Source of the DNA: Gordionus sp. m RMFG-2023
Lineage: Eukaryota; Nematomorpha; Gordioida; Chordodea; Parachordodidae
NCBI RefSeq assembly: GCF_954871325.1
Contig: NC_088775.1
Span: 16,779,561 to 16,843,560, forward strand
DNA length: 64,000 bases
Direction: 5' to 3'
The notes beneath the pieces are model-generated. The model had not been told where the DNA came from. It did no database searches and saw only the letters and a program-made list of their open reading frames with translations. This document shows, piece after piece, positions 52,743 to 63,850 of the stretch. The position numbers were made by a program, and so were the translations under genes. Each line of letters begins with the position of its first letter. The stretch's first letter is position 1.

Positions 52743-53813
52743 TTTAGCACCTCCAATTTGCAAAATATTTTTTTAGCTGTTTAAATATTGATATTATTTT
52801 GTAAATCACATATATTTACTTTAAAAAAAAGAAAAGTTTTTTATAATAAAAAAATGATAATAAGTTTATGTCATATGTTTTTTTAAATTAATTTACATTA
52901 TTAATCAATTTTGTATTTATTTTTACTAAAAATTAATATTACTTTCTCCCAAATTTTTTTTTTGTACACCACTTTTTTGTGCCTTCATAATTGTATATAA
53001 TACCATTCAAAAAATATAATTATTATTTGATATATATGTCGTATTGGGATATGGAATCATGTGGAAACGTGGGGATTCAAGATCTTGAATCCCCACGTTT
53101 TATTCGGGATCCTTTTTTTTAAATATTTTTTATTCCGAATCCCCATGAAAAAAAAAATAATAATATAATTATTTTCTCTTTTTTGCGGCTGGCACCAATA
53201 ATTAAAAGGCCAAAATAAGGGATTTAAAAAGAGAATTTAAAAAAAAGTAAATAGTATAAAATTAAGGCAAATAATGAATGAAAGGGGATGAGGTTAAGAC
53301 TTTTTTGTTTTAAAAAATATTAAAAAATATATTTATAAAAAATCGGATTATTGCAACAATTATTCAATGCAATATTGCATTTCGTTCAACATTTAAGCAG
53401 GGACCCGAACCGTTATTTATAACGGTTTAGTATATAAAATATTATAATGGTTTATTTTTCTGGATGTAATATTGAGTTACCCGTTTTTAAAAATCAATTA
53501 TGAATAAGGAAAAATACTATGTATCTTTAGGTTGATCCAAATAAGGGCAGACTCATTTAAAGATTGTTAAAACTAAATTATTTGTAACAACGAACAAATT
53601 TTAAGTTGAGATTATCAAAATGTTTTTAAAAAAAAAGTTTTTACATATTTTTATATAGTTGTTTTAATATTTTAGTGTTTTATCATTTTTTTTAAATTAT
53701 ACCAATATCAATATTATCAAAATAATATTTTAAAAAATAAAACAAATAACAATGGCAATATTTGGAAGCAAAAAAATTTATTTCCTTTTTTGAGAAAATT
53801 AGAGAGTAAAATT

Positions 53814-53935
53814 TTGTCAGCCCTGGCAAATTCGGCTTCTAGTGAAAGGTTATTTTCTGTAGCCAATCGCCTATTAGAGGAAAGGCGTACACAATTGAAA
53901 TAAAAAAATTGACATTCTTCTTTTTCTAAATTTGG
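53814..53935 (+). pseudogene. hAT transposase C-terminal remnant (BED-type)
   Basis: Encodes LSALANSASSERLFSVANRL then LEERRTQLK and a stop. Frame-shifted codons for IDILLFLNLDL follow. SSERLFSVA...L...R..L.......LLFLN is the hAT dimerisation motif. Nothing upstream is preserved. Confidence 0.75.
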
Positions 53936-54504
53936 ATTTATAATATGTATTTATTTTTTGTTATTATGGATTATGGAATTAAAGAAATAAATAGAATAAA
54001 TTCAAAAAAGTGTAAAAAATTATAGCATTAAAGTTTTGAAATATTTAAAAACACCGTGAATTTTCGGGCGTGAAACAAAATATTGCCTTTCGTGAGCGGG
54101 CGGGTCGGGTCGAAAATTTTTTAGTGGTAAGCGTGAATGGGCGTGAATATTTTCATTGCCACATTTATTTTTTTACATTTAATTTATATTAAAACCATTT
54201 TTTCGAGTATTTAATTATTTAAAGCATAAAAGTAATATATATTAAATATCTCTAAAAAATAAAATTTTATGGTGCCAGCAAGGCGGCAAAAAAATATAAT
54301 TGTTTTTTTTAAAAAAAGATTCCGAATCCCCTTAAATATTTTTTTTTAAAAAAATTTATTTTTGTTATAAATATCTGAATCATAACCGTAACCGAACCGA
54401 TATAATTATTTTTTGAAGGAGTAAAAAGAACCTTTATAAAAAACGGTTAAACCGGTTCAGTTTTTATATTTTAGAAATGGAAATAATTTGAATATCCAGA
54501 ATTA

Positions 54505-54645
54505 TATAAACGTGCTCTGGCGGTTCCCGCAACCCAAGTTTCTGTAGAAAAGGCTTTTTGGGAGCTAAAATAATGTTATCGTCACAAAGAACCAAAAGGA
54601 ATCCATTTATACTTAAAAATATATTACTTATAAGTTCAAATAATA
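54505..54645 (+). pseudogene. hAT transposase C-terminal remnant, second family
   Basis: RALAVPATQVSVEKAFWELK ends at a stop; the neighbouring frame continues MLSSQRTKRNPFILKNILLI. The pattern PAT...VERAFS.LK..LS.QR..L.P..LE.ILLIR is the hATC motif of another hAT family than 53814-53935. Confidence 0.7.
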
Positions 54646-55292
54646 TATTTAAAAATGGTTATTATGAATCTTATATATTTTTTTTATATATAATTCTTAG
54701 ATGCTTATAATAAAAATAAATTAGAAGATGGTGTTGTTTCAATTAAAAAAAAATTTCTAACCGTAATGAACCTTTATAAACCTTTATAATTAGCTGAACC
54801 GAACGGAACCTTTATATAAATTTCTTCTCAAGAACCGTAACCAAAACGTAACCATTATAATTTTTTATATACTGAACCGTACCGTAACCAAACTGAACCG
54901 TTATAAATAACGGTTCGGGTCCCTGCTTAAATGTTCAACGAAATGCCATATTGCATTGAATAATTGTTGCAATAATTCGGATTTTTTAAAAATATATTTT
55001 TTAAAACAAAAAAAAAGTCTTTACCTCATCCCTTTTCATTCATTATATGCCTTAATTTTATACTATTTACTGTTTTTTTAAATTCTCTTTTTAATTCCCT
55101 TATTTGGCCTTTTAATTATATGGTGCCAGCCGCAAATAAAAGAGAAGAAGAAGTAATTATATTATTTTATTTTTTTTCATGGGGATTCGGAATATTTTTT
55201 AAATATTTTAGATCCCGAATAAAAGGTGGGGATTCAAGATCTTGAATCCCCACGTTCGGATTCCGAATCCCACATGATTCCATATCCCTATA

Positions 55293-56364
55293 CAACATAT
55301 ATAAATATAGACAAAATGTATGATCAATAAAAATATAATGTTATTATAATAATTTTTAAAAAATATATATCTTTTTATCACAATTTTTTACTTTCTATAT
55401 TTTGTTTTATTAGTCGATTTACACATTTAAATTGTTAATATATGCTATTATAGATAGGTAATATTGCCATTTTACAATGTAAAATCTTTAAAAAAAATTT
55501 CAAAGCATAAATATTAGTATCAACAATAATTATTTATTTTAATGATATCTTATTCATGATAATATTCATTCCAAGATTCAGATTATTAAATGAAATCTTA
55601 ATCCCGAATCTCAAGGTTTTGATATCTATTATAGCAAAATGTAATCTTTCAATCGTCTTTAGGCGTAAAGTAACCATTAATTAGTGTTATTATAATTATC
55701 TTTTCGAGGAAATATAAGTAGTTATATTTTAAATAGATAACTATGACCTTTAACAAGTTACATTTTTGGAAATTGAAATATCAATGTAATTTGTTTATTC
55801 TGAAAAGTGACTTATTACATCCATCTGAGGCAAATACTGTTGGATTTGATCAATAATCTATTTACCCTAGTTTCTATGAACTCAGAACTCCTTCATCCTA
55901 TAGGAAAGAAATCTAGTGTTATTTATTTAAGACAATGCATCTAAAAAGGGATTCAAATCAAAATTTTTAAAAGAAGTCTCTTGTGTTACCCTCCCAATTT
56001 TCCTCCTTAAACTTTCTTTTGTCATAAGATTTTCTAAACATGTAAATATTTGTAAATGTTACTATTGAGGAATCGATTTAATAACATATCAAAATTATAC
56101 TCAATAAAAAATAATTCTACTACATTTTGATTTAAAACATTTATATTTGTAATTTATCCTTTAAAATATTTAATCTTGCTAGGTGAGGGGTTCGCGTATT
56201 TTTTTCTTTTATTATAGCCCTACAAATTCCTCAACTAGTAAGATTAAATTTTTTAGATCAATGCAAAACTTTAAATCAAAATTAACCAAAAAAATTTTCT
56301 TTCATTGTGCCTATAAAAGACATTCGAGTTACTCTGTTGATATTTTAAAAAGACAATGATTATC
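55293..56364. other. No gene recognised
   Basis: AT-rich sequence between two transposons, without open frames or repeats I can interpret. Confidence 0.45.
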
Positions 56365-56870
56365 TAGTGCTGTAAACGTTGCTACTAATGGTGTTACTTT
56401 TTTGTGGGGAAGGAATATGTTATTTAAAAGGTAATGAGTAGAGCGTTTCTTTTTTAGAGTTACGATAACGCAAAACGTTACTTTAATTCTTTAAAAATAT
56501 GGGAAAAAAATATTTAACTATATTTAAATTTTCAGCCAAAGTTTGACTAAATTTATATATCATGTTTTTTTTATTGAATTTTATACAGTCAAGATAGTAA
56601 ATAGAATTAATATTGAATTAATAAAGATATGTAAATTTATATTCCTTAATATTATTTTGTTTATAAAAAATATATGTCATGGTACTTATTTCTTCAGATG
56701 AAGATAATTTAACTATGCTCTAGCCTCACCAATAAAAAATTAAGAGCACTACGTTTACACTTTATATATGTAGACTGTGCTCTTATATAAATATTATAAC
56801 CTCTATTAAGCAGCTCAAATCTAAATAACTTGAATTCAGATATTCTGATAAAATAATTTTATTGAGAATC

Positions 56871-58667
56871 CAGGGCCGTAGCCACGGGAGGAGGGCAACC
56901 CTAACCCCCAGAAAAAATCTTTGGCCCCAAAAATGGTCTCCATAAATTTTTCCAGCCCCCAAATTTAAAAAAAAATTTTGTAATATATTATTTTTATATT
57001 TTTAAAATAAATTTTAAATATTTATTCAAAAAACATGTATACTTTGTAAATTTCTTTCTATCCTGTTCTATTTTTACCCAATAATAAATCATCATTCATT
57101 CATATTTTATCATTTTCATGTGTGTTTGTGTATGACATTATATAGGGCTTAATTAAGTTTAAATTGTACTTATTTCAATGATAATTATTTTATTTATTAT
57201 ATGGTTTGAAGAAAATACTGAAAAAAACAACAATTTTGGTATGCCAATAAATTAACCATAATCTCTACTATCTTAAATCAATATTTGATTTGATGCTATT
57301 TCTTAGCATACAGGAGCTACCTTTTCGTGGGATTTGTTCAACAAATCTTTAAATAAAATTATGAAATTTATACCCAAAAATGCCCATTATACATCACCTC
57401 AGATTCAAAACGAAGTAATATCTATTATGGCAGATATGGTGCTTGAATATATTTTAGATAAATATAACAAAAGTGAGATGCCTTTTATTTGTCTTAAGAC
57501 TGATGAAACAAAAGATGCACAAGGTTGTGAAAACCTGAACATAATTATTCGTTATATTTTTTCTGAAGAAGTCCAAGAAAATTTAATAGGAATTTTTAAT
57601 TTACAGTGTCTTTCTGCTGAAAGCATTATTAATTGCATTTTAAAGCAACTGGATGAGTTAAATATTAATTCAACGAATTTAAGCCAGGCAAATGATGTGG
57701 AAACGTTATGTCTGGCCGAAATGAAGGAGAGCAAACCCTACTTTAAAAAAAAATTAATAAAAAATTCACATGTTGCATCTTGTGGTTCAAAATTGGTATA
57801 ATAATATTGTTATCATTTCTATTTTAATTTCTACAATGCGTTGTATAATTTTTTAGTAGCTTTAACGTATCCTGTAAATATGCAGGCCATACTCTTAAGG
57901 GACTTTTAGAGTAGAGGTGAACTGGTCATTTAAAAACAACTCGCATCATTTATGAGAATTTTGAGGTTATTGGTGAAGTATTATTTTACTTTTCTAATAA
58001 AACTCTTAATTCTGAGGTTTCCACTCATGATTCAGTCGAAGCCTCTGGTCTCTTATCTCAATGCGTTAATATAAATTACGTTATATTAGCCATTAATAAC
58101 TATAGATCCACTAAATAAGTATCTACGTCAGTAGGTACTAATCTAGTGGATAATAAATATTGTATTGATCCCACTATCAATATATTAAAAAATAAAAGAA
58201 TCGATGATTCTTTGGATTTGATTAGAATTAAGGCTGAAAAACTTTTAGCAAAATTTAATCCACTCCCTACAAATCATCAAGGGTACGTAAAACGCCTATC
58301 AAAATTTTTTAGTCGAAACCAAATTACAATTTGTTTGTGAAAAAGACTCCAATTGGAGTTCTTTAAATAGGAAATATGAAATTATTGATTACTCTGTGTT
58401 ATCCTTTTTTAGTTAGATTTACACAAGATGACTATAATCTTCTATCATGTTTTATTACATTTTCCCCCTTTGACCCTGATTATTTTATATCAGATAAAAT
58501 AGCCCGATTAGAATCATTATTAAACTTAAATATAAAGTTATATCATGAAATGAAAATAGTTAAAGTTTCTACGAATATACTTAATTATTTGTTATATTTT
58601 AAAAAAATAGTGGCTCCCTCAAGTAAGCAGCTGACCTCCCTAGCTGAAATTCCTGGTTACGGCTCTG
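56871..58667 (+). mobile_element. hAT element with perfect 8-bp TSD, ZMYM1-like transposase remnant
   Basis: The left end CAGGGCCGTAGCCACGG pairs with the right end, reverse complement CAGAGCCGTAACCAGGA. TGAGAATC flanks it exactly (56863-56870 and 58668-58675). The transposase inside is frameshifted. A deletion derivative is at 29812-30262. Confidence 0.9.
57322..58350 (+). pseudogene. hAT transposase (ZMYM1-like), degenerate
   Basis: The longest intact piece, 57334-57801 (155 codons), reads KIMKFIPKNAHYTSPQIQNE, IMADMVLEYIL, LKTDETKDAQGCENLNIIIR and LKQLDELNINSTNLSQ. This is the P..A.Y.S...QNE...........DE..D.....L...IRYV segment around the first catalytic acidic residues of ZMYM1-type hAT transposases. 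Further fragments at 57945-58110 and 58146-58340 are in other frames. BED finger and dimerisation motif are not preserved, so no active enzyme is encoded. Confidence 0.8.
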
Positions 58668-58778
58668 TGAGAATCTCAAGGTGATCATATATATTTTTTC
58701 GAAATAAAGATCAATCTTTAAATATTTTTATTAATTCTCCCAATAAATATTTAATTATATAATACAACTTTCCCATCC

Positions 58779-58870
58779 TCTGCGTCAATTGAACGTGTGT
58801 TTAGCAAAACGAAAGCTGTGTTGAGCACTCTTGTTTATCGGATCAAAATTTGAGAAATCAATTATAAAAA
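58779..58870 (+). pseudogene. hAT C-terminal remnant of the outer element
   Basis: Encodes SSASIERVFSKTKAVLSTLV and YRIKI before a stop. S.S.ERVFSK....LS..R..L is a hATC motif. It lies just inside the right end of the outer hAT element and outside the nested one, so it belongs to the outer transposase. Confidence 0.7.
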
Positions 58871-59510
58871 ATAAATAAATTATTATTACAAAAAATATAC
58901 ATTCAGTATTTTTTAAGTAACGAGTTACTTTTTTGAATAACGAATAACGGGTTTCGTTTTCATAAGGAATATGAAGTAACGGTAAAGCGTTCCTTTTTTT
59001 ATTAAGTAATGAGCGAAATGTTTCCTTTTTGAAGCAACGTTTACACCACTATGATTTACAAATACTTTATAAATAATTTGTCCATATTTAAAATATGCTA
59101 AATATATACTTCATATCATATTTTTTTCAAAATAGCGAGGACTTTTGAATCAACTCTCATCAAAATAAAACTTTCTAATTCATATTTCAGAAAAAGAGAA
59201 AAATTTCTGAATCATCAAATAAAAGGGAAATTTCTGATTCACCCACTATTCTTGACGGAATATCTGTCAGTACAGATGTATTTTTAGAATCTCAATTTAA
59301 TATTTTCTCCAAGTCTGAAAAAAGCACCTTCTAAAATCGATATTTTTGAATATCGAAGCATTTTTAAACATTTAATGGTAACTAATGGATTAAAGGTTAT
59401 TAAACTTTAAGAAGACCGTTTAATTATAACACGAATTTCGATTTAAGAATAAGGTAAAATATAAGAATTTTTATAAAATTTTTAAAGATCCCTATGTTCC
59501 GCTTTTGCCA

Positions 59511-59851
59511 ATGACATATAATAATACCTAGACTGACGATGCATTCATAATAATGCATTTGAAAGCGTAGTTGAATGCAAATCAGCTGAACCCGCTATTT
59601 TGGTAACCCATATAAAAATTATTCTCGTGTTAAAAACTATTAAATAAATAACTTTGCTTCCTTATTATCTCGATGATCAGGCAATTCTTTAATAAAATTT
59701 ACGTCAGACATAGGAATAATTTGGCCTCTTTAAGAATGTTTAATAAATGATATAGGTAACCAAAATGGCGTCCCAAGCTATTTTTCATTGATGTACACTT
59801 TTAATGAATGCATCGACAGTCTAGGTACTATTATATGTCATTGGCTTTTGC
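59511..59851. mobile_element. 341-bp inverted-repeat element
   Basis: Left arm GCTTTTGCCAATGACATATA, then TACCTAGACTGACGATGCATTC; the right arm in reverse complement is GCAAAAGCCAATGACATATA, then TACCTAGACTGTCGATGCATTC. Arms extend about 100 bp including TTTTGGTAACC / GGTTACC. No coding sequence and no clear target duplication. Confidence 0.7.
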
Positions 59852-59922
59852 TTATTAATTATTGAAAAATTTTAGATAAAAGCTGGTAATAAAAAAGTTA
59901 AATTATTCTTTTAAAGGGTATT

Positions 59923-59980
59923 TTATTTTATTTTATTTTATTTTATTTTATTTTATTTTATTTTATTTTATTTTATTTTA
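59923..59980. repeat. (TTTTA)n microsatellite
   Basis: About 11 perfect copies of TATTT. Confidence 0.97.
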
Positions 59981-60027
59981 TATAATATATTATTATATTT
60001 ACAAGTTGCTACATAACCTAGAAGGTT

Positions 60028-60507
60028 TAGTGTTGTTAAACGGCTCGTTTTGAACCGATTTTTAAAGCGGCTAACTCAATATTTCATTCAGAAAAATATT
60101 ACTCAAACCTAAAGATTTTTCTCATAGATGGTATTTTATCGAAATATATAAAGAAAATAGCGATAAAAAATAATTTTTTTTTAAATCTTTCAATGTCATT
60201 TTGAAAAAAAACTAAAAATCACTAATTAACGTGATATTGTCAAAGATATCATTGACGGACGATTTTTAAAAATGTGTGAATTGTCAAAAACAATAAAACC
60301 GTAAACCGCGATTTGAGCCGATTTTTAAAAACTGCTAACTCAATATTTTGGTCAGAAAAATATTTTCTAAGCCTCGAGATTTTGCTAATATAGGTCTAAA
60401 TCTTTGTGCCATCTATGAGCAGAATCCTCAGACTTGCAAAAAATTTTCTGGATAAAATATTAGCCGTTTTTAAAAATAGACTCAAAATGAACTGTTTAAT
60501 AACACTA
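60028..60507 (+). mobile_element. Composite MITE of the TAGTGTTGTTAA family
   Basis: The left end TAGTGTTGTTAAACGG and right end CTGTTTAATAACACTA are inverted. Two partial copies of the same body (GAACCGATTTTTAAAG...AACTCAATATTT at 60049 and GAGCCGATTTTTAAAA...AACTCAATATTTT at 60314) are present, so one element probably inserted in or recombined with another. No clean 8-bp duplication. Confidence 0.6.
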
Positions 60508-61660
60508 AATAGAAATAATAAAAGACAAAAATTAAATAATTAACGACAATTTAAAAGATATGAGAAATAATATTAAAAAAAGAGTTTAAAATAAGTTAAG
60601 TTGTGTCCTGTTCGTCTTATTTCTAAATACTAGGCTATCTACCCATCTTTATAGCTTCCTTTAAGCAGCTTTAAAGGAAAGGGGCTATTTATATTTACGA
60701 ATGTAACGTATTATAAACGAAGATATTTATTTAATAAACATACCAACAAACCACAATAGGTGTCCCAGTTCAAAATCTGTTTAACCTGAATTAAACAAAA
60801 ATAAATTTTAAAAATAAAGCAAACCAGGACACTGTCTTGGCTAGGGATTTGCTTTGAAAGTATATTGTTAAATTTTACAATTTTTTAATTCGTTTTAAGA
60901 TTTATCTTATTTATATATTCCTTGATTTCTATAAAACACATATATGAGTAATGTTATTTTCAAAATAAATATAAAAAAATGTGTATATTATGGAACTTAA
61001 AATACACTTTTAGTGAACTATTTACCGAAACCTACGTTCTGTAACAATAGTCTAAATCTCTTATGCTATAAAGTTAATTGAAAAGTTTTTAATTTTATAT
61101 TTTTATACTATAATACACTAAGAAATGATAATTAAAATTGGCATATTGTTAATAAGAATTAAATACATCATTATCAAAATAAAAAAGAATTAACACAGCG
61201 ATTAGTCTATACCTTCAAAGTTAAAAATCGGAAGATTTAATGTTATATTTTGTAATATAATTATAATAGAATTGCCTATATTTATAATACACATTACATA
61301 TTATCGTTATATTGTTTATTTTATCATTATTAAAATGAGTTTTATATATTGCTTGACATAATATATTTTGCCGGCATATAAAAGTAATTTTATAATATTA
61401 TTATTATTTCATATATACTTGAATAAACATTAATATATAAAAACTTTCGCCAAATCTCTTCATCTATTTCCATCATATTTTAACAAGAGGATATGGATTA
61501 GAATTTAAATTTTAACATCCATCAAATTTTGATTGAATGTCATGATTATACTATATTTAAAGATCACTTTAAAAGGTGTAAATCATATTACCCAACCTTC
61601 CAGCGTCCCAATTGAAAAATTTTCTAGTATGATCAAAAACATGTTGGTGGAAACAAACTC
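60508..61660. other. No gene recognised
   Basis: AT-rich sequence; no coding frame, no strong repeat. Confidence 0.45.
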
Positions 61661-61663
61661 GTA

Positions 61664-61985
61664 TCAGGTCAATTCAGCGAAACTTTTATCGCTAAACTTT
61701 TATCGCGAATGTAGTTAATCGCGAAAAGTTTTTATAGCTAAGGTAAAATCGCGAAACCAATTTTGTGAATTTTTTTCCGCGAAACATTTATAGCGAAGAC
61801 AATTTCGAGAAGCCATTGTCGCGAATTTGTTTCCGTGAAACCTTACGCGAATTTATTAGAGCGAATACATGTTAGTGAAAGATTTTACTCGAACACTTTA
61901 CAGCAAATTTTTTTCCGCGAATATGTTTGCGCGAAGTCATTATTGCGAACGCATTACCGCGAAACAATAAATATATTACGAATGC
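61664..61985 (+). repeat. 14-nt periodic minisatellite with conserved GCGAA
   Basis: About 22 consecutive units start GCGAA (or GCTAA, GTGAA, GAGAA) and are 14 nt long with a few of 12, 16 or 20. The last nine positions vary freely but tend to end TTNTC, TTTCC or ATTACC: GCGAAACTTTTATC, GCGAAGACAATTTC, GCGAATTTGTTTCC, GCGAACGCATTACC. It is a local CpG-containing block in AT-rich DNA. Related arrays lie at 31344-31456 and 32350-32520. Confidence 0.85.
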
Positions 61986-62359
61986 ATTTATTTAAAGGAA
62001 AACATAACAACATATTATTTATTATTTGATGTAATATTATTTTTGTTACAATTTATTAGTGATTTTCACGCCCAAGATTTTAAGTAAAAAATATTTCTTG
62101 AAGTTCAAAAAGATTTTTGAACATATTTTGATAAAGATTTTAAATCTTCTTTGTAAGTATATCTTTTTTGAGGAATTATTTTGTGAAATTTATTATAAAT
62201 ATACAATTTTTAGGTGAAATATTTTATAGTTTTTTTATCATATTTGTAAAATTATCTATTTTATAAGTATATTAAAGAGGTGAGTTTTTTATATAATTTT
62301 TTATTTAAGATTTATATTTTTTATGATATTTTATATGATCTTTTTAAGAATAATATTTT

Positions 62360-63240
62360 AATGTGACAATTGTCATATTCGTTATTTTTTAAGATTTTTG
62401 AAATTTTTTGACTCAAAGTCATTTATATTTAAAGATGTTAAATTATAAATTCAATGAAGATGTTCCTTGGAAAAATGGCAATTATCTTAATCGGTATTTT
62501 TAAACGTATTAGATTTTTTTGACGCTAATGGGCAAAAATATGTATTTTTAACATGTATTAGAATTTCAATTGGGATGTACCATATAAAAGCCACAATTGT
62601 CATAATCGTTATTTTGTTTTCTGAATTTTTTTGACCAAAATGGGTAAAAATAAGTATTGCTAGAATGTTTAAATAAAACTTCTGTGAAGATGTACCCAGA
62701 GTAACATTGTCATAATCATTATTTTATAACTTTTTTGAATTTTTTTGACGTAGACGTGCTAAAATAAGTAGCTAATAGGTTTAAATAAAACGTACCCTAG
62801 ATAAGTGACAATTGTCATAGTCGTTATTTTTAATGTATTTGAATTTTTTTGACGCAAATGGATAAAAATATAGATTGTAAACATGTTAAATTAAAATTTC
62901 ATAAGGGTGTCCATAGAAAAGTGATATTTGTCATAATCGTTATATTTAAAGTTATTTGAATTTTTTTGACGCAAATGGGCAATAAATTGTTCAAGTTAAA
63001 ATATTATTTCAGCTAAGATGTACCATCGATAATTGATAATTCTCATGATCATTGTTCATAAGTTTTTAAATTATTTTGTTGCAAATGGGTAAAATAAAAA
63101 TATAGATTGTAATCATGTTAAATTAAAATTTCATGAAGATGTACCATGGAAAAGTGATAATTGTCATAATCGTTATTTTTAAAGGTTTTTGAATTTTTTT
63201 GACGCAAATGGGTTAAAATATAGATTGTAATCCATTTTAC
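62360..63240 (+). repeat. Diverged copies of the giant element's satellite, forward
   Basis: About eight units of 95-130 bp contain GACAATTGTCATAATCGTTA-like cores, GAATTTTTTTGACGCAAATG, AAACATGTTAAATTAAAATT and GATGTACCAT. The order matches the 48118-49797 units but sequence identity is much lower, so this is an older relative. Confidence 0.8.
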
Positions 63241-63559
63241 CATATGTTTATAAAATTCAAAATCCTAATATTAAATTAATGGGATGTTGATTGTATCATA
63301 TTACCAACTAATATTCATATGGTTTTTAAGTTCTTTTCATAAAAATCCTACCCTGGATTCAGATTCAGCACTATTTTGACACGAATATACAAAAATATTT
63401 GCTAACTGTGAATGCAGGGTACACATTATAATAGATGTCGAATTAAAGTTTATTAATTAAAGGAATAAGATTGTGAATCCATATATTAAAAGTTTAGAAT
63501 TTAACATGAGTTACAACTATCTTTAATAATCACTTTACATATTTTTATCAAATTTTAAA

Positions 63560-63850
63560 CAGTATAAAAGGGACAACGATTATGAGCATGAAAATTTCCA
63601 TTTGTTTTCTTTCGACAAATGGTACTAACATATTTCTCTAAAACAAATAAGAAGCTAAAGATATAAGATTGTTATAATTGGCACTTTTCTGAATTATTTC
63701 AATAAAATTTAAGCAAAATATCTTTTTTTAATGATTTCTCATAGAAAATATTGGAAAACTTTAAAGATAACGATTATGACAATTGACACTTTTCAATTGT
63801 ACATATTCATGAAATTTTATAACATGTTTACAGACCGCGATATCCTTAGG
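63560..63850 (-). repeat. Diverged satellite units, inverted
   Basis: AACGATTATGACAATTGACAC (63760) followed by GTACAT, ATGAAATTTTATAACATGTT and two weaker relatives at 63577 and 63670 are reverse-oriented units. With 62360-63240 this repeats the opposed-array plan of the giant element on a decayed scale. The window ends before a terminus is seen. Confidence 0.55.

Larger units (their letters stand above)
53398..54925. mobile_element. hAT element with CAGGGACCCGAACCG ends at the palindrome axis
   Basis: Terminal inverted repeats CAGGGACCCGAACCGTTAT at both ends, extended by TTATAACGG. The flanking 8-mers are CATTTAAG and CTTAAATG, reverse complements of each other rather than a direct duplication, because the surrounding inverted repeat begins exactly at both termini. 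The interior holds two short remnants of hAT C-terminal domains from different families, and GC-rich GGGCGGGTCGG sequence at 54060-54125. Confidence 0.7.
53042..55292. mobile_element. Long inverted-repeat element, arms ~355 bp
   Basis: The left end TATTGGGATATGGAATCATG pairs with the right end, reverse complement TATAGGGATATGGAATCATG. Both arms continue through GGGGATTCAAGATCTTGAAT (itself a palindrome), GGCGGCTGGCACC / GGTGCCAGCCGC and TTCGTTCAACATTTAAG, meeting the inner hAT termini at 53397 and 54926. Outside the ends, TATATATGT is also inverted. No clear target duplication. A partial arm copy lies at 54265-54330. Confidence 0.75.
56365..59051 (+). mobile_element. hAT element (TAGTGCTGTAAACGTTGC ends) containing another hAT
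   Basis: The left end TAGTGCTGTAAACGTTGC pairs with the right end, reverse complement TAGTGGTGTAAACGTTGC. The flanks TGATTATC (56357-56364) and TGATTTAC (59052-59059) match at 6 of 8. GTTACTTT / AAAGTAACG motifs occur near both ends. Element 56871-58667 is nested inside. Its own transposase survives only as 58779-58870. Confidence 0.75.
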
